From: CAZBYL01 sp964496275
GTDB lineage: Bacteria > Synergistota > Synergistia > Synergistales > Synergistaceae
Reading direction: 5' to 3'
DNA length: 37,533 nucleotides
Assembly (NCBI GenBank): GCA_964496275.1
Contig: CAZBYL010000020.1
Span: forward strand, 1 to 37,533
The stretch's first letter is position 1, and every line of letters begins with the position of its first letter. This document shows positions 14,281 to 22,190 of this stretch, in pieces. The translations under genes and the position numbers were made by a program. The notes below the pieces were generated by a model. The model did no database searches. It had not been told where the DNA came from and saw only the letters and a program-made list of their open reading frames with translations.

Positions 14281-17200
14281 GTGAAAAAATATTTTGACAG
14301 TGTGTACGCAAAATCGAAAGAAAGCAAGCTTAAATCAGAGGTTGCAATGGGAGTTTTTCAGAAACTTCACGTAAACAGGGAGGGCAAACGTTTTTCAATT
14401 TTTCTCCTGCTCCTGTTGATTACGGCCTCGGCAGCCGTTTTTATGCTCATTCCTTCGCAGGCAGCGACAACGACTTACTTCGTGACCGAGGCTGGCAACG
14501 CTTCCAAAGATGGCTCAAACTGGGATAATGCTATGGGCACAGACGAATTTTTAACAAAAATCGACTATTTCAAGACATCAGGTACAGGCGATATTCAGTA
14601 TGAATTTCTCCTTAAGACGGGCACTTATGCAATACCAAACGGCAGGAGCGTCTATTTGCCGAAGAACGTCAAGCTCTACGGAGGGTTCAATGGAACGGAA
14701 AATAGTTTGTCCAAAAGAAGCGACGAGAGTGTGAAAAATATGATGCTTCACCCTCTTAGCTCCGATATGGCGTCAATTATCAGCGGCGACGGAGTGAATA
14801 ACTACAGTCTCATTACCGGTACGGCAGGCGCATCGTCGGATGACTCGCGCATCGACGGCTTTACAATAACATCCTGCGCGGGAACGGCAATGCTGAATAC
14901 TCTGAACAGCAGCCAGACAACCGCTAACTGCACCTTTATCGGCAACAAAGAAGGGCAAGACAGCCTCAGCAGCAGCGGAGGCAGCCAATATATAATAAAC
15001 TGCGCTTTCGTGGGAAATAAAACAGGCTTGGGCCGTGCGATAGTCAATCAAGACGGTAACACGCCCGTCATAGAAAAGTGTACATTCACCGGTTTTACCA
15101 ATGGCGCTGTACTCAACAAAAATTGCGCCCCCGTTGTAAGAAGCTGCACATTCCGCGCCAACAGAGCGGCAAATAACGGCAGCGGCGGCGCCGTGTACAA
15201 CGATGGAGCTAACGCCGTTATAGAGAGCAGCGCTTTTGTCTGCAACACAGCTTATGCGGGCGGCGGAGCGATATACAACAAAAACAGCAGCTCCGATATA
15301 AGCGCCTGCGCATTCAGCGGCAATTCCGTGACAAGCGCCGAGGGCGGAGCTATCTACAACGAAAGCAGCGCCGCTAATTTAGTAAACTGCACCTTCAGTG
15401 CCAATCCCGCCAAAGCAGGCGGCGGAGCGATATACAGTGATAAGGATTCCAAAGCGGTAATAGTCAACTGTACTCTTATGGCAAACTCCGGCGGAGCAGT
15501 TGTTTCCGAGGCAGAGGTGAAGCCTGTTATTGTAAATTCCGTATTTCGTCTTAACAACGGCGATATTCTGGGCGGCAGCGCGGACGTAAGATACTCTTTC
15601 CTTGAGGCCGGCTACCAAGGCGGGATAGGATTGCTGACAAGCGGTGAGCCAAAGCTCATAGCGGCCGATGCGAAAAGGAATGTGGTTGCTGACCCGACGG
15701 GAGCCGGCAGCTGTGATGTCCGCATATACATCATTTCCTGCGATAAGGCTAATCCAAGCTCCCTGCTCGGCGAAGGTCTTGCTGTCGGAGAGTCTGTCAG
15801 CGGCGATGTCAAAGTGCCGGAAAAAGACCAGCTCGGCAATAAGCGCAGAATAGACGTAACAGGAGTAGGTGCTTCTCCCTACTACGTGGACCTGGGAGCT
15901 TATCAATTCTCATCAAGCATAGGTGATAACACCCCGTCAGTCAGCTTAAAAATTGACAAATCCTCGCAGAGGGTGAAGAGCGGAGATTCTGTAACCGTTC
16001 TTGCCACAACAAAACCAATAAACTTCATCCGATTTGAAGTATCGTCTTCGGACGAATATGAAGTAACCTCAGAGGGCAAGAAACTGACAATAACTGCAAA
16101 GACACTAATCAGCAGTGATATAAAAGTGAGGATAACGGCAAAACATCAATTACCCGGCTCTGGAATGTGGGAGGACTTCACTCTTTTGGGAAGGACTGAC
16201 ATATCAGGCGATGTAATTTCACCTATAGCCGACCAAGTTTACACAGGCAGAGCTGTCGAACCTGATGTGACTGTGACAGTCGGCGGTATAAAACTAACGA
16301 AAGACGATGACTATACCGCATCATACACAAATAACATAAACCCGGGAAGAGCGACTGTCACAATAATGGGCATCGGTGACTACACAGGCACAAAATCCGT
16401 CTCCTTCACGATAAAAAACAACTGGCTCGCAAGTTCGGACATATCGTGGTACGATGAAAAGAAGCCCTCATACACCATAACAACGAACGAGCAGCTTGCA
16501 GGAATAGCCTTGCTTGTAAACAGCGGCAGCGCGGACATGATGGGCAAAACAATTACGGTATCAAGCGACATAGACCTGACAGGTGCGGAATGGACACCAA
16601 TAGGGACGGAGTCCAATCCGTTCAACGGCACATTGGACGGCAAAGGCAGCAGCATCAACGGCCTTGTGACAAGCAGTGACATAAGCAATACAGGGTTTAT
16701 CGGAGCCACAAACAGGGAGGCTGTAGTTCAAAACATAACAATATCCGCTGACGTAAAAGGCATGAACAACACAGCGGTGCTCGTAGGCTTGAACAACGGA
16801 ACTATCATAAACTGCAAAACGGGCGGGGCATCGTCCGGCGGCCAAAACATCGGGGGCATAGCGGGACTCAACAACGGCATAATCCGATCCTGCGTATCCG
16901 AAACAAATGTAACGGGAACAGAGAACGCAGGAGGTATAGCCGGAAGCAACAGCGAAACGGTACAAAACTCCGTGTCGGCAGGAAACGTCTCATCAGCAGG
17001 CAATGCGGGAGGCATAGTGGGAAGCAACAGAGGAACGGTAAACATGACCGATGCTGTGGGAGAGACAACAGGTGCGGCAGCAGGCGGTATAACGGGATAT
17101 AACGGCGGCGCCGTCAGCGGCTCAAACTGGCTTAAAGACGGCGGAGGCAGCCCGGCCGCCGGAAGCGGAACGGGTGACCCTGTCAGCGGAGACTGCGAAG

Positions 17201-17589
17201 GATATGATGCCGGAGAGCTGAGCGAAATGCCGACAGTATGCGTCTTACTCAACAATCTGACAATCACGTCGGACAGAAACGGCAGCTTCACCATAACCGC
17301 GGCCTCATACCCGACAACGTCCGATGCGCAAATAACGTTTGAAGCGGAAGGAGTCACATTCACGCCGCCTTCGATAAGCGCGGACGGAACGCCTAAAACA
17401 GTAAAAGCCTCGGGCGGCGCGAACAGTAGTTACACCGTTACGATAAAGAACGCAACAGGAGAGAAACTTGCAGAGTTTAAGCTGACCAACAAAGCCCCAA
17501 GAGGCGGCAACGGCGGCTGCAACAGTGGTTTCGCCGCACTCGCCGCGCTTTCGGTAATACCTGTCGTTATGAGAAGAAAGAAAAAGTAA
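14281..17589 (+). CDS. Large secreted beta-helix surface protein with GLUG repeats and Synerg-CTERM sorting signal
   Basis: About 1102 residues. An N-terminal cytoplasmic stretch is followed by a long signal-anchor, FSIFLLLLLITASAAVFML, with probable cleavage after SQA (residue ~61). TYFVTEAGNASKDGSNWDNA opens a right-handed beta-helix (to ~residue 480) with many GGAIYN turns, as in polymorphic outer-membrane-type adhesins. An Ig-like stretch (ISPIADQVYTGRAVEPDVTV, then NNINPGRATVTIMGIGDYTG) follows near 645-710. Residues ~840-950 carry repeated GGIAGxNxG units of the GLUG type. The tail NGGCNSGFAALAALSVIPVV plus MRRKKK is the Synerg-CTERM motif. The start at GTG 14281 is preferred, with GGAGG 8 nt before; GTG 14272 overlaps that site. 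Codons mostly end in A/C. The gene is bracketed by transposon-like repeats. Likely an adhesin; no enzymatic motif seen. Confidence 0.9.
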   Translation: MKKYFDSVYAKSKESKLKSEVAMGVFQKLHVNREGKRFSIFLLLLLITASAAVFMLIPSQAATTTYFVTEAGNASKDGSNWDNAMGTDEFLTKIDYFKTSGTGDIQYEFLLKTGTYAIPNGRSVYLPKNVKLYGGFNGTENSLSKRSDESVKNMMLHPLSSDMASIISGDGVNNYSLITGTAGASSDDSRIDGFTITSCAGTAMLNTLNSSQTTANCTFIGNKEGQDSLSSSGGSQYIINCAFVGNKTGLGRAIVNQDGNTPVIEKCTFTGFTNGAVLNKNCAPVVRSCTFRANRAANNGSGGAVYNDGANAVIESSAFVCNTAYAGGGAIYNKNSSSDISACAFSGNSVTSAEGGAIYNESSAANLVNCTFSANPAKAGGGAIYSDKDSKAVIVNCTLMANSGGAVVSEAEVKPVIVNSVFRLNNGDILGGSADVRYSFLEAGYQGGIGLLTSGEPKLIAADAKRNVVADPTGAGSCDVRIYIISCDKANPSSLLGEGLAVGESVSGDVKVPEKDQLGNKRRIDVTGVGASPYYVDLGAYQFSSSIGDNTPSVSLKIDKSSQRVKSGDSVTVLATTKPINFIRFEVSSSDEYEVTSEGKKLTITAKTLISSDIKVRITAKHQLPGSGMWEDFTLLGRTDISGDVISPIADQVYTGRAVEPDVTVTVGGIKLTKDDDYTASYTNNINPGRATVTIMGIGDYTGTKSVSFTIKNNWLASSDISWYDEKKPSYTITTNEQLAGIALLVNSGSADMMGKTITVSSDIDLTGAEWTPIGTESNPFNGTLDGKGSSINGLVTSSDISNTGFIGATNREAVVQNITISADVKGMNNTAVLVGLNNGTIINCKTGGASSGGQNIGGIAGLNNGIIRSCVSETNVTGTENAGGIAGSNSETVQNSVSAGNVSSAGNAGGIVGSNRGTVNMTDAVGETTGAAAGGITGYNGGAVSGSNWLKDGGGSPAAGSGTGDPVSGDCEGYDAGELSEMPTVCVLLNNLTITSDRNGSFTITAASYPTTSDAQITFEAEGVTFTPPSISADGTPKTVKASGGANSSYTVTIKNATGEKLAEFKLTNKAPRGGNGGCNSGFAALAALSVIPVVMRRKKK

Positions 17590-17619
17590 GGCAGACAGCT
17601 CAACTTAACTAATAAAAAC

Positions 17620-17657
17620 CAAGAGCCCCCGCCTCAAGGCCGGGGCTCTTGATGGTT
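17620..17657 (+). terminator. Terminator-like hairpin after the second Synerg-CTERM gene
   Basis: CAAGAGCCCC (17620-17629) pairs with GGGGCTCTTG (17642-17651), with further GC pairing towards the loop. Only a short T-rich tail (GATGGTTT) follows, so it is a strong hairpin with a weak U-tract. Confidence 0.7.
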
Positions 17658-17681
17658 TATCGGTAATTTGCACTTGTCAAC

Positions 17682-17788
17682 ATAAATTGGACATGTGATG
17701 TCTGTTTTGTTTTCAAATGTTTTTGCAAACCGGATAAATTCAAAAACTACAGTCAAAAGCTAACTTACAGTATGTGAGAACGCTTTAA
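17682..17788 (+). repeat. ~95-bp imperfect repeat, right copy
   Basis: AAATTGGACATGTGA is followed by TTTTTGCAAACCGG, ATTCAAAAAC and CAGTATGTG blocks and ends at GCTTTAAGAG. It is a diverged, inverted partner of 13350-13462. It joins directly to the right 270-bp repeat. Confidence 0.65.
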
Positions 17789-18051
17789 GAGCAACTTCCA
17801 AACGCAACAACCAGCCGATTCGCGCAAATCACCAGAGTGGTGATTTGGCTCTCTGTCCGCTCCGAGGGAGGGCTTTGAAAGAGCACCGGTGCATTCCATA
17901 AATCCATGTATAGCGCCAGTTCGTAATAGACATTTTTAACGTAGAAGGCTGTCATATCACTTACTGCACACTGAAGGGAACCCTTTACATTCATGCCGGC
18001 AGTTAAGAGCGGTTTTTCAAACCTACACTCTGTAGGTGAGAACTGCGTATT
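17782..18051. repeat. 270-bp direct repeat, right copy
   Basis: Same length and boundaries as 13657-13926, with scattered base changes. It ends about 30 bp before the presumed promoter of proS, so one side of the repeat unit touches core DNA. Confidence 0.9.
17875..18051 (-). pseudogene. Fragment resembling an IS3-family transposase (OrfB), right copy
   Basis: On the minus strand it encodes the same peptide as the left copy, with ALYMDLW instead of TLYIDLW and without the stop after the last shared codons. Retention of the frame with conservative replacements suggests both copies derive from a once-functional gene. Family assignment is tentative. Confidence 0.5.
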
Positions 18052-18081
18052 GTTCAATTCACTTGCCTGCGTTATATGTGG

Positions 18082-18087
18082 TACAAT
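18082..18087 (+). promoter_or_regulatory. Possible -10 box of proS
   Basis: TACAAT lies 62 bp before the proS start. TTCACT 18 bp upstream is a weak -35 candidate. No T-box antiterminator features were recognised in the short leader. Confidence 0.4.
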
Positions 18088-18148
18088 AACAAAATCTGGC
18101 AATACGATTATTCCTGCCCTGTGACATGGGCAGACGGAGGTTATACAA

Positions 18149-19591
18149 ATGGCGAAGAATATTACTCCTAAGGAACAGGATTACTCGCAGTGGTATCTCG
18201 ATATTATCAAGGTGGGAGAGCTTGCCGATTACGCGCCTGTGCGCGGCTGTATGGTCGTGCGCCCCACGGGATATGCGGTGTGGGAGCTTATCCAGAAGCA
18301 TTTTGACGACGCTTTTAAGGAAACCGGACATGTCAACGCATCTTTCCCCCTGCTTATACCTCAGTCATTTTTGGCGAAGGAAGCGGAGCATGTGGAGGGT
18401 TTTGCACCGGAGTGCGCCGTTGTAACTCATGCGGGCGGAGAGGAGCTTGAGGAGCCGCTTATCGTGCGCCCGACATCGGAGACTGTTATCGGACATATGT
18501 ACAGTAAATGGGTGCAGTCTTGGCGTGACCTTCCTATCCTTATAAATCAGTGGTGCAATGTTATGAGGTGGGAGAAGCGTCCGAGGCTTTTCCTCCGTAC
18601 TTCGGAATTTCTCTGGCAGGAGGGGCACACAGCCCACGCGTCTAAGGCGGAGGCCGTTGAGGAGACTCTCAGAATGCTTGAGGTTTACCGCACAATTATG
18701 ACTGATTATCTCGCACTTCCCGTCGTCCCCGGCGAGAAGACGGAGGGAGAGCGTTTCCCCGGAGCGGATAATACATACACCTGCGAGACTATGATGAGCG
18801 ACAAGAAGGCTCTTCAGGCCGGTACGAGCCACTATTTGGGGCAGAATTTCGCCAAGGCTTTTGAGATTCAGTTCCAGAATAAGGCGGGCGAGATGGAGTT
18901 TGCTTATACCACGAGCTGGGGTGTGTCCACACGCCTTATCGGCGCGCTTATTATGACTCATTCGGATAACGACGGGCTTGTACTGCCGCCGCGTATCGCA
19001 CCGACAAAGGCTGTTATTATGCCGATATCCACAGATGCGGCAAAGCTTGACGAGACTATTATACCGAAGGCGAACGAGCTTCAGTCTGTTTTGAATAAGG
19101 CTCTCGGCGGAAGGTTTGTTCAGGTTGATACTCAGTTCCATCTGCGTCCAGGAGATAGGTTCTTCTACCATTTGCAGAAGGGCGTGCCGCTTCGTTTGGA
19201 GCTCGGAGAGAAGGAGTTTGCGGCGGAGAAGCTGCGTGTGGTGCGCAGGGACACGGGCGAAAAAATGGATATTGCCTGGGCCGATGCCGCGGCTGCGATT
19301 CCCGCTCTGCTTGATGATATTCAGAATTCGCTTCTTGAGAAGGCGCGCGCTTTCCGTCTTGCCAATACGCGCAAAGCCTCCGATATGGATGAGTTTAAGG
19401 CGGTAGTGGAGAGGGACGGCGGTTTTGTGGATGTCTATTTCTCCGGCACGAAGGAAGACGAGAAGGCTATAAAAGAGGCTACGGGAGCCACTCCGAGGTG
19501 TTATCCCACAGAGTGGGACGGCGATACCGGAAGATGTTTCTATACGGGCAAAGAGGGAGCAAGAAGAGCTCTGTTCGCTAAGTCTTATTAA
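18149..19591 (+). CDS. proS: Prolyl-tRNA synthetase (short, archaeal/eukaryote-type)
   Basis: A 480-residue class II aminoacyl-tRNA synthetase that charges tRNA-Pro. Motif 2 region: QWCNVMRWEKRPRLFLRTSE (about residues 138-157), with FLWQEGHTAHAS following. Motif 3 lies in TTSWGVSTRLIGALIMTHSD. Ligand residues RPTSET are at about 107-112. The C-terminal anticodon-binding domain starts near residue 285 (PTKAVIMPIS). The length and the absence of the ~180-residue editing insertion between motifs 2 and 3 place it with the archaeal/eukaryotic-like group found in some bacteria. GGAGG precedes the ATG. Most lysine codons are AAG, opposite to the genes at the left end of the window. A strong terminator follows, so it is monocistronic. 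Confidence 0.96.
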   Translation: MAKNITPKEQDYSQWYLDIIKVGELADYAPVRGCMVVRPTGYAVWELIQKHFDDAFKETGHVNASFPLLIPQSFLAKEAEHVEGFAPECAVVTHAGGEELEEPLIVRPTSETVIGHMYSKWVQSWRDLPILINQWCNVMRWEKRPRLFLRTSEFLWQEGHTAHASKAEAVEETLRMLEVYRTIMTDYLALPVVPGEKTEGERFPGADNTYTCETMMSDKKALQAGTSHYLGQNFAKAFEIQFQNKAGEMEFAYTTSWGVSTRLIGALIMTHSDNDGLVLPPRIAPTKAVIMPISTDAAKLDETIIPKANELQSVLNKALGGRFVQVDTQFHLRPGDRFFYHLQKGVPLRLELGEKEFAAEKLRVVRRDTGEKMDIAWADAAAAIPALLDDIQNSLLEKARAFRLANTRKASDMDEFKAVVERDGGFVDVYFSGTKEDEKAIKEATGATPRCYPTEWDGDTGRCFYTGKEGARRALFAKSY

Positions 19592-19650
19592 CCGCTTTGC
19601 GGGTTTTTCCCGCTCTGCTGTTTTCTGTTTTTATTAGCCCCTGTATTGTA

Positions 19651-19695
19651 AGAACCCCCAAAGCGCGAGTGTCTCCGCTTTGGGGGTTCTTTTTA
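19651..19695 (+). terminator. Rho-independent terminator after proS
   Basis: AGAACCCCCAAAGCG (19651-19665) pairs perfectly with 19676-19690, followed by TTTTT. It could also act on the convergent DctM transcript. Confidence 0.93.
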
Positions 19696-19719
19696 GCTTG
19701 GGTTTCGGCTGTCCGAGTC

Positions 19720-21036
19720 CTACCAGGGAACTCCGAGCACGAAGTGCGGGAGGGCAAGGACTACTTTGGGAATGTATGCCGTTATCAGGAGCACCGGTAT
19801 CCAGCAGAGAACCATGAACCAGAGGGCCGGTTTCATTATCTCGTTTATGGGCGCGCCCCCTACTCGTCCGCTTAGGTAGAGAACAGGCGCCGCAGGCGGT
19901 GTGATGCAGCCGAGAGCCGTGTTGACTCCGACGACGGCGGCGTAGTGGACGGGGTTGAATCCGAGTTCCGTGATTATGGGCATGAGTATCGGCGTTGTGA
20001 GAACGACGACGCTTATGTCGTCCATGAGCATTCCCATGAGAACGAGGAATACGTTGATCATGAACATGATGACCCAGGGATTTTCGGAGATTGAGTAGAA
20101 GAGGTGGAGTACGCGTCCGGGAAGGTCTTCAAGTATGTAGAGGCGTGAGAGCATGGAGACGGAGTAGAGCATTACCATGATAACGCCTGTCGTGATGGAG
20201 CTTTCGACCACGATGTTGAAGAAGCCCTTCCAGTCAAGCCCTTTGTAGATGTACATGCCTACCGGTACGCAGTAGAGAACGGCCACGGCAGAGGCTTCCG
20301 TTGTTGTCATAACTCCGCCGTAGATGCCGCCTAATACCATGATAGGCATCAAGAGCGCCGGGATGGCTATGCGTCCGCGTTTTGCAAAGAGTTCCAGACG
20401 CTCTTTGCCTGACCTTTTTTGGGCGACAAATACTTCTTTGTTATTGCGAAGCAGCCAAACGTTTACTATGCTTAGCAGGATAATGGTGATTATTCCGGGC
20501 CCTACGGTGGAGAGGAAGCAAGAGAGCACAGAGACGCCGCTTATCCATGCGAAGATGATGAGAGTTGCGTTAGGCGGTATAAGGAGTCCGAGCAGGGATG
20601 CGTTTGCCATGAGCGCGCATGCGTGTCCCATAGGGTATCCGCCTGACTTGAGGCGGGGGAACATTATGGCTCCGATGCAGGACAGCGTAGCGCACGCAGC
20701 GCCGCATATTGATCCGAAAACGGCGCAGGATACTACTGCTACGATTCCGAGTCCGCCCTTGATGTGACCGACGAATACGTCTACCACATCTATCATTTTT
20801 TCAGCGATTTTGCCTCGCTCCATGATGCCGCCCGCAAGTATGAACATTGCTATGGCTATGAGCGATACGGAGTTCATCTGTGCAAATCCGTATGGGAGCA
20901 GCTGTGTCGCCTGGTATCCGGCTCCGCCGACTCCTCCGAAGAAGATCAGCCATGCGCAGGACGCCATGAAGCTGACAGGAACGGGAACTCCTATAATAAG
21001 CGTGCATATAAGTATTACCAGAGCTATGTATATCAT
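19720..21036 (-). CDS. TRAP transporter large permease (DctM)
   Basis: A 438-residue polytopic protein of the DctM family, the ion-coupled translocation subunit of TRAP transporters. Family features include FILAGGIMERGKIAEKMIDV (about residues 64-83), GHIKGGLGIVAVVSCAVFGS, ASLLGLLIPPNATLIIFAWI (about 157-176) and the late block FLVLMGMLMDDISVVVLTTP followed by ALGCITPPAAPVLYL. Such transporters use Na+ to take up organic acids or related compounds captured by a periplasmic DctP protein. No DctP gene is in the window, so the substrate is unknown. It overlaps the DctQ gene by 4 nt (ATGA), typical of coupled TRAP genes. Confidence 0.95.
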   Translation of the reverse strand: MIYIALVILICTLIIGVPVPVSFMASCAWLIFFGGVGGAGYQATQLLPYGFAQMNSVSLIAIAMFILAGGIMERGKIAEKMIDVVDVFVGHIKGGLGIVAVVSCAVFGSICGAACATLSCIGAIMFPRLKSGGYPMGHACALMANASLLGLLIPPNATLIIFAWISGVSVLSCFLSTVGPGIITIILLSIVNVWLLRNNKEVFVAQKRSGKERLELFAKRGRIAIPALLMPIMVLGGIYGGVMTTTEASAVAVLYCVPVGMYIYKGLDWKGFFNIVVESSITTGVIMVMLYSVSMLSRLYILEDLPGRVLHLFYSISENPWVIMFMINVFLVLMGMLMDDISVVVLTTPILMPIITELGFNPVHYAAVVGVNTALGCITPPAAPVLYLSGRVGGAPINEIMKPALWFMVLCWIPVLLITAYIPKVVLALPHFVLGVPW

Positions 21037-21617
21037 GCTTCTGCCCCTCCTTTAACAAGTGCTTTGCCTGCGCGTACCATATCCCAGAAGAAGTAGTAGG
21101 ACATGGAGAGAAGTCCCAGGAATATTGAAAGGTAGGCCGTCCAAAGCGGTATGCGCCATGCCACTGTCTTGGGGATTGCGATTCCGGTACCGAGCGGTCC
21201 GGAGAATCCGAACATGAAGAAGTCGTAGCCATACCACGTGAAAAGGAGGGTAACTCCGAGTGTGATTATGGTTCTGATAAAGATTATGAGTCTTTTGAGT
21301 ATGCTTTCCTTCATGTAGGATTGTATCAGGTCGGCGGATACGTGAGTGCCCGCAAACGCGCCGTAGCCCGCTCCCATGAAGTAGAGCCAGAAGGCGAATA
21401 TTTTTATCCATTCCTCATATCCGTAGAGGTCCATTTCGAGCACGTAGCGCATTATTGTCGCGGCGCTTATGATCACAACAAGCAGTACTGACATTACAAA
21501 ACATACTATTGAGTAGAAACTGACGGTTATCTTGTCGAAAATATTTTCAGGTTTTCTTACGGCAAGTTCATCCTGGTCATCCGCAACATTACTTACAGTT
21601 TCGCATGTGTTTGACAT
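21033..21617 (-). CDS. TRAP transporter small permease (DctQ)
   Basis: A 194-residue protein with four transmembrane helices. The first helix (SIVCFVMSVLLVVIISAATI) is followed by MRYVLEMDLYGYEEWIKIFA, the conserved DctQ signature with the tryptophan-bearing amphipathic segment, then YFMGAGYGAFAGTHVSADLI. The start at 21617 is chosen because AAAGGAG lies upstream on the minus strand; the open frame extends 66 codons further up without family similarity. It pairs with the DctM gene by a 4-nt overlap. The substrate-binding subunit is missing from the neighbourhood. Confidence 0.92.
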   Translation of the reverse strand: MSNTCETVSNVADDQDELAVRKPENIFDKITVSFYSIVCFVMSVLLVVIISAATIMRYVLEMDLYGYEEWIKIFAFWLYFMGAGYGAFAGTHVSADLIQSYMKESILKRLIIFIRTIITLGVTLLFTWYGYDFFMFGFSGPLGTGIAIPKTVAWRIPLWTAYLSIFLGLLSMSYYFFWDMVRAGKALVKGGAEA

Positions 21618-21724
21618 AGGGAAAACTCCTTTCCTCAATACACTATTCCGGCCTTGCGGCAGGAGTCCTATCTTGATATACGCATTTGGGTACACGTATA
21701 CAAATTTAGTGGCTTGGGGAATTT

Positions 21725-22168
21725 TTATTCGAGTTTTCTTGTGGTTGTTATTTGGAGGTGTCCGTTTTCGTCGGGGAATAGTTCGTTGCAGGTGTACATC
21801 AGGCCCGTTTTGCACGATGGTGTGCAGCAGCAGAAGAATGCAGCGGGCTGATTGGTGTCAAGTCCGGTGATTTTGTGTCTCAGCCTTGTTTTAGGCGTTG
21901 TTACTGCCGATGCGGAGATAGATATTTCCTTGATGGCGGATGGCGACGGATATTTGCTTTCGCTTTCGTTTCTGGGCTGCGTCATTGAGTCCGCGTAGCG
22001 TATGAATAGGTTGCCGCGCCATATTTCGGCCGGTTCTGAAGCAAAGGAGGCACGAGTCATGAATGGGAAGTGCACATCAGATGATACCGTTCCCAGAAGG
22101 GGAACGACGATGAGAAGCAGGGATATAAGGGTTTTCACCATAAGAGATTTAGCTTTTCTCACAGCCAT
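21725..22168 (-). CDS. Secreted protein with C-terminal cysteine cluster, unknown function
   Basis: 147 residues. A signal peptide or signal anchor is evident (basic MAVRKAKSLMVK, then TLISLLLIVVPLLG). The remainder has no family I recognise. The last third carries a striking cluster, FFCCCTPSCKTGLMYTC, with five cysteines within 17 residues, suggesting metal binding or disulfides. The start is ATG 22168 or GTG two codons on; GGAGGTGA lies immediately before the ATG, so GTG may be better spaced. It follows mnmE by 22 nt on the same strand and precedes dctQ by about 107 nt, so it may be cotranscribed with mnmE. Confidence 0.65.
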   Translation of the reverse strand: MAVRKAKSLMVKTLISLLLIVVPLLGTVSSDVHFPFMTRASFASEPAEIWRGNLFIRYADSMTQPRNESESKYPSPSAIKEISISASAVTTPKTRLRHKITGLDTNQPAAFFCCCTPSCKTGLMYTCNELFPDENGHLQITTTRKLE

Positions 22169-22190
22169 TCACCTCCGCTAAAAAATATCC

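Noticed and set aside
17785..18102. A 105-codon minus-strand open frame over the right repeat and proS promoter as an intact gene
   Set aside because: Its first ~17 codons come from the proS upstream region and its last part from non-homologous sequence. Only the central part, shared with the left repeat, looks gene-derived, so it is listed as a fragment.
18060..18148. T-box riboswitch upstream of proS
   Set aside because: The leader is under 100 nt and I could not find a T-box sequence or the specifier/antiterminator stems.
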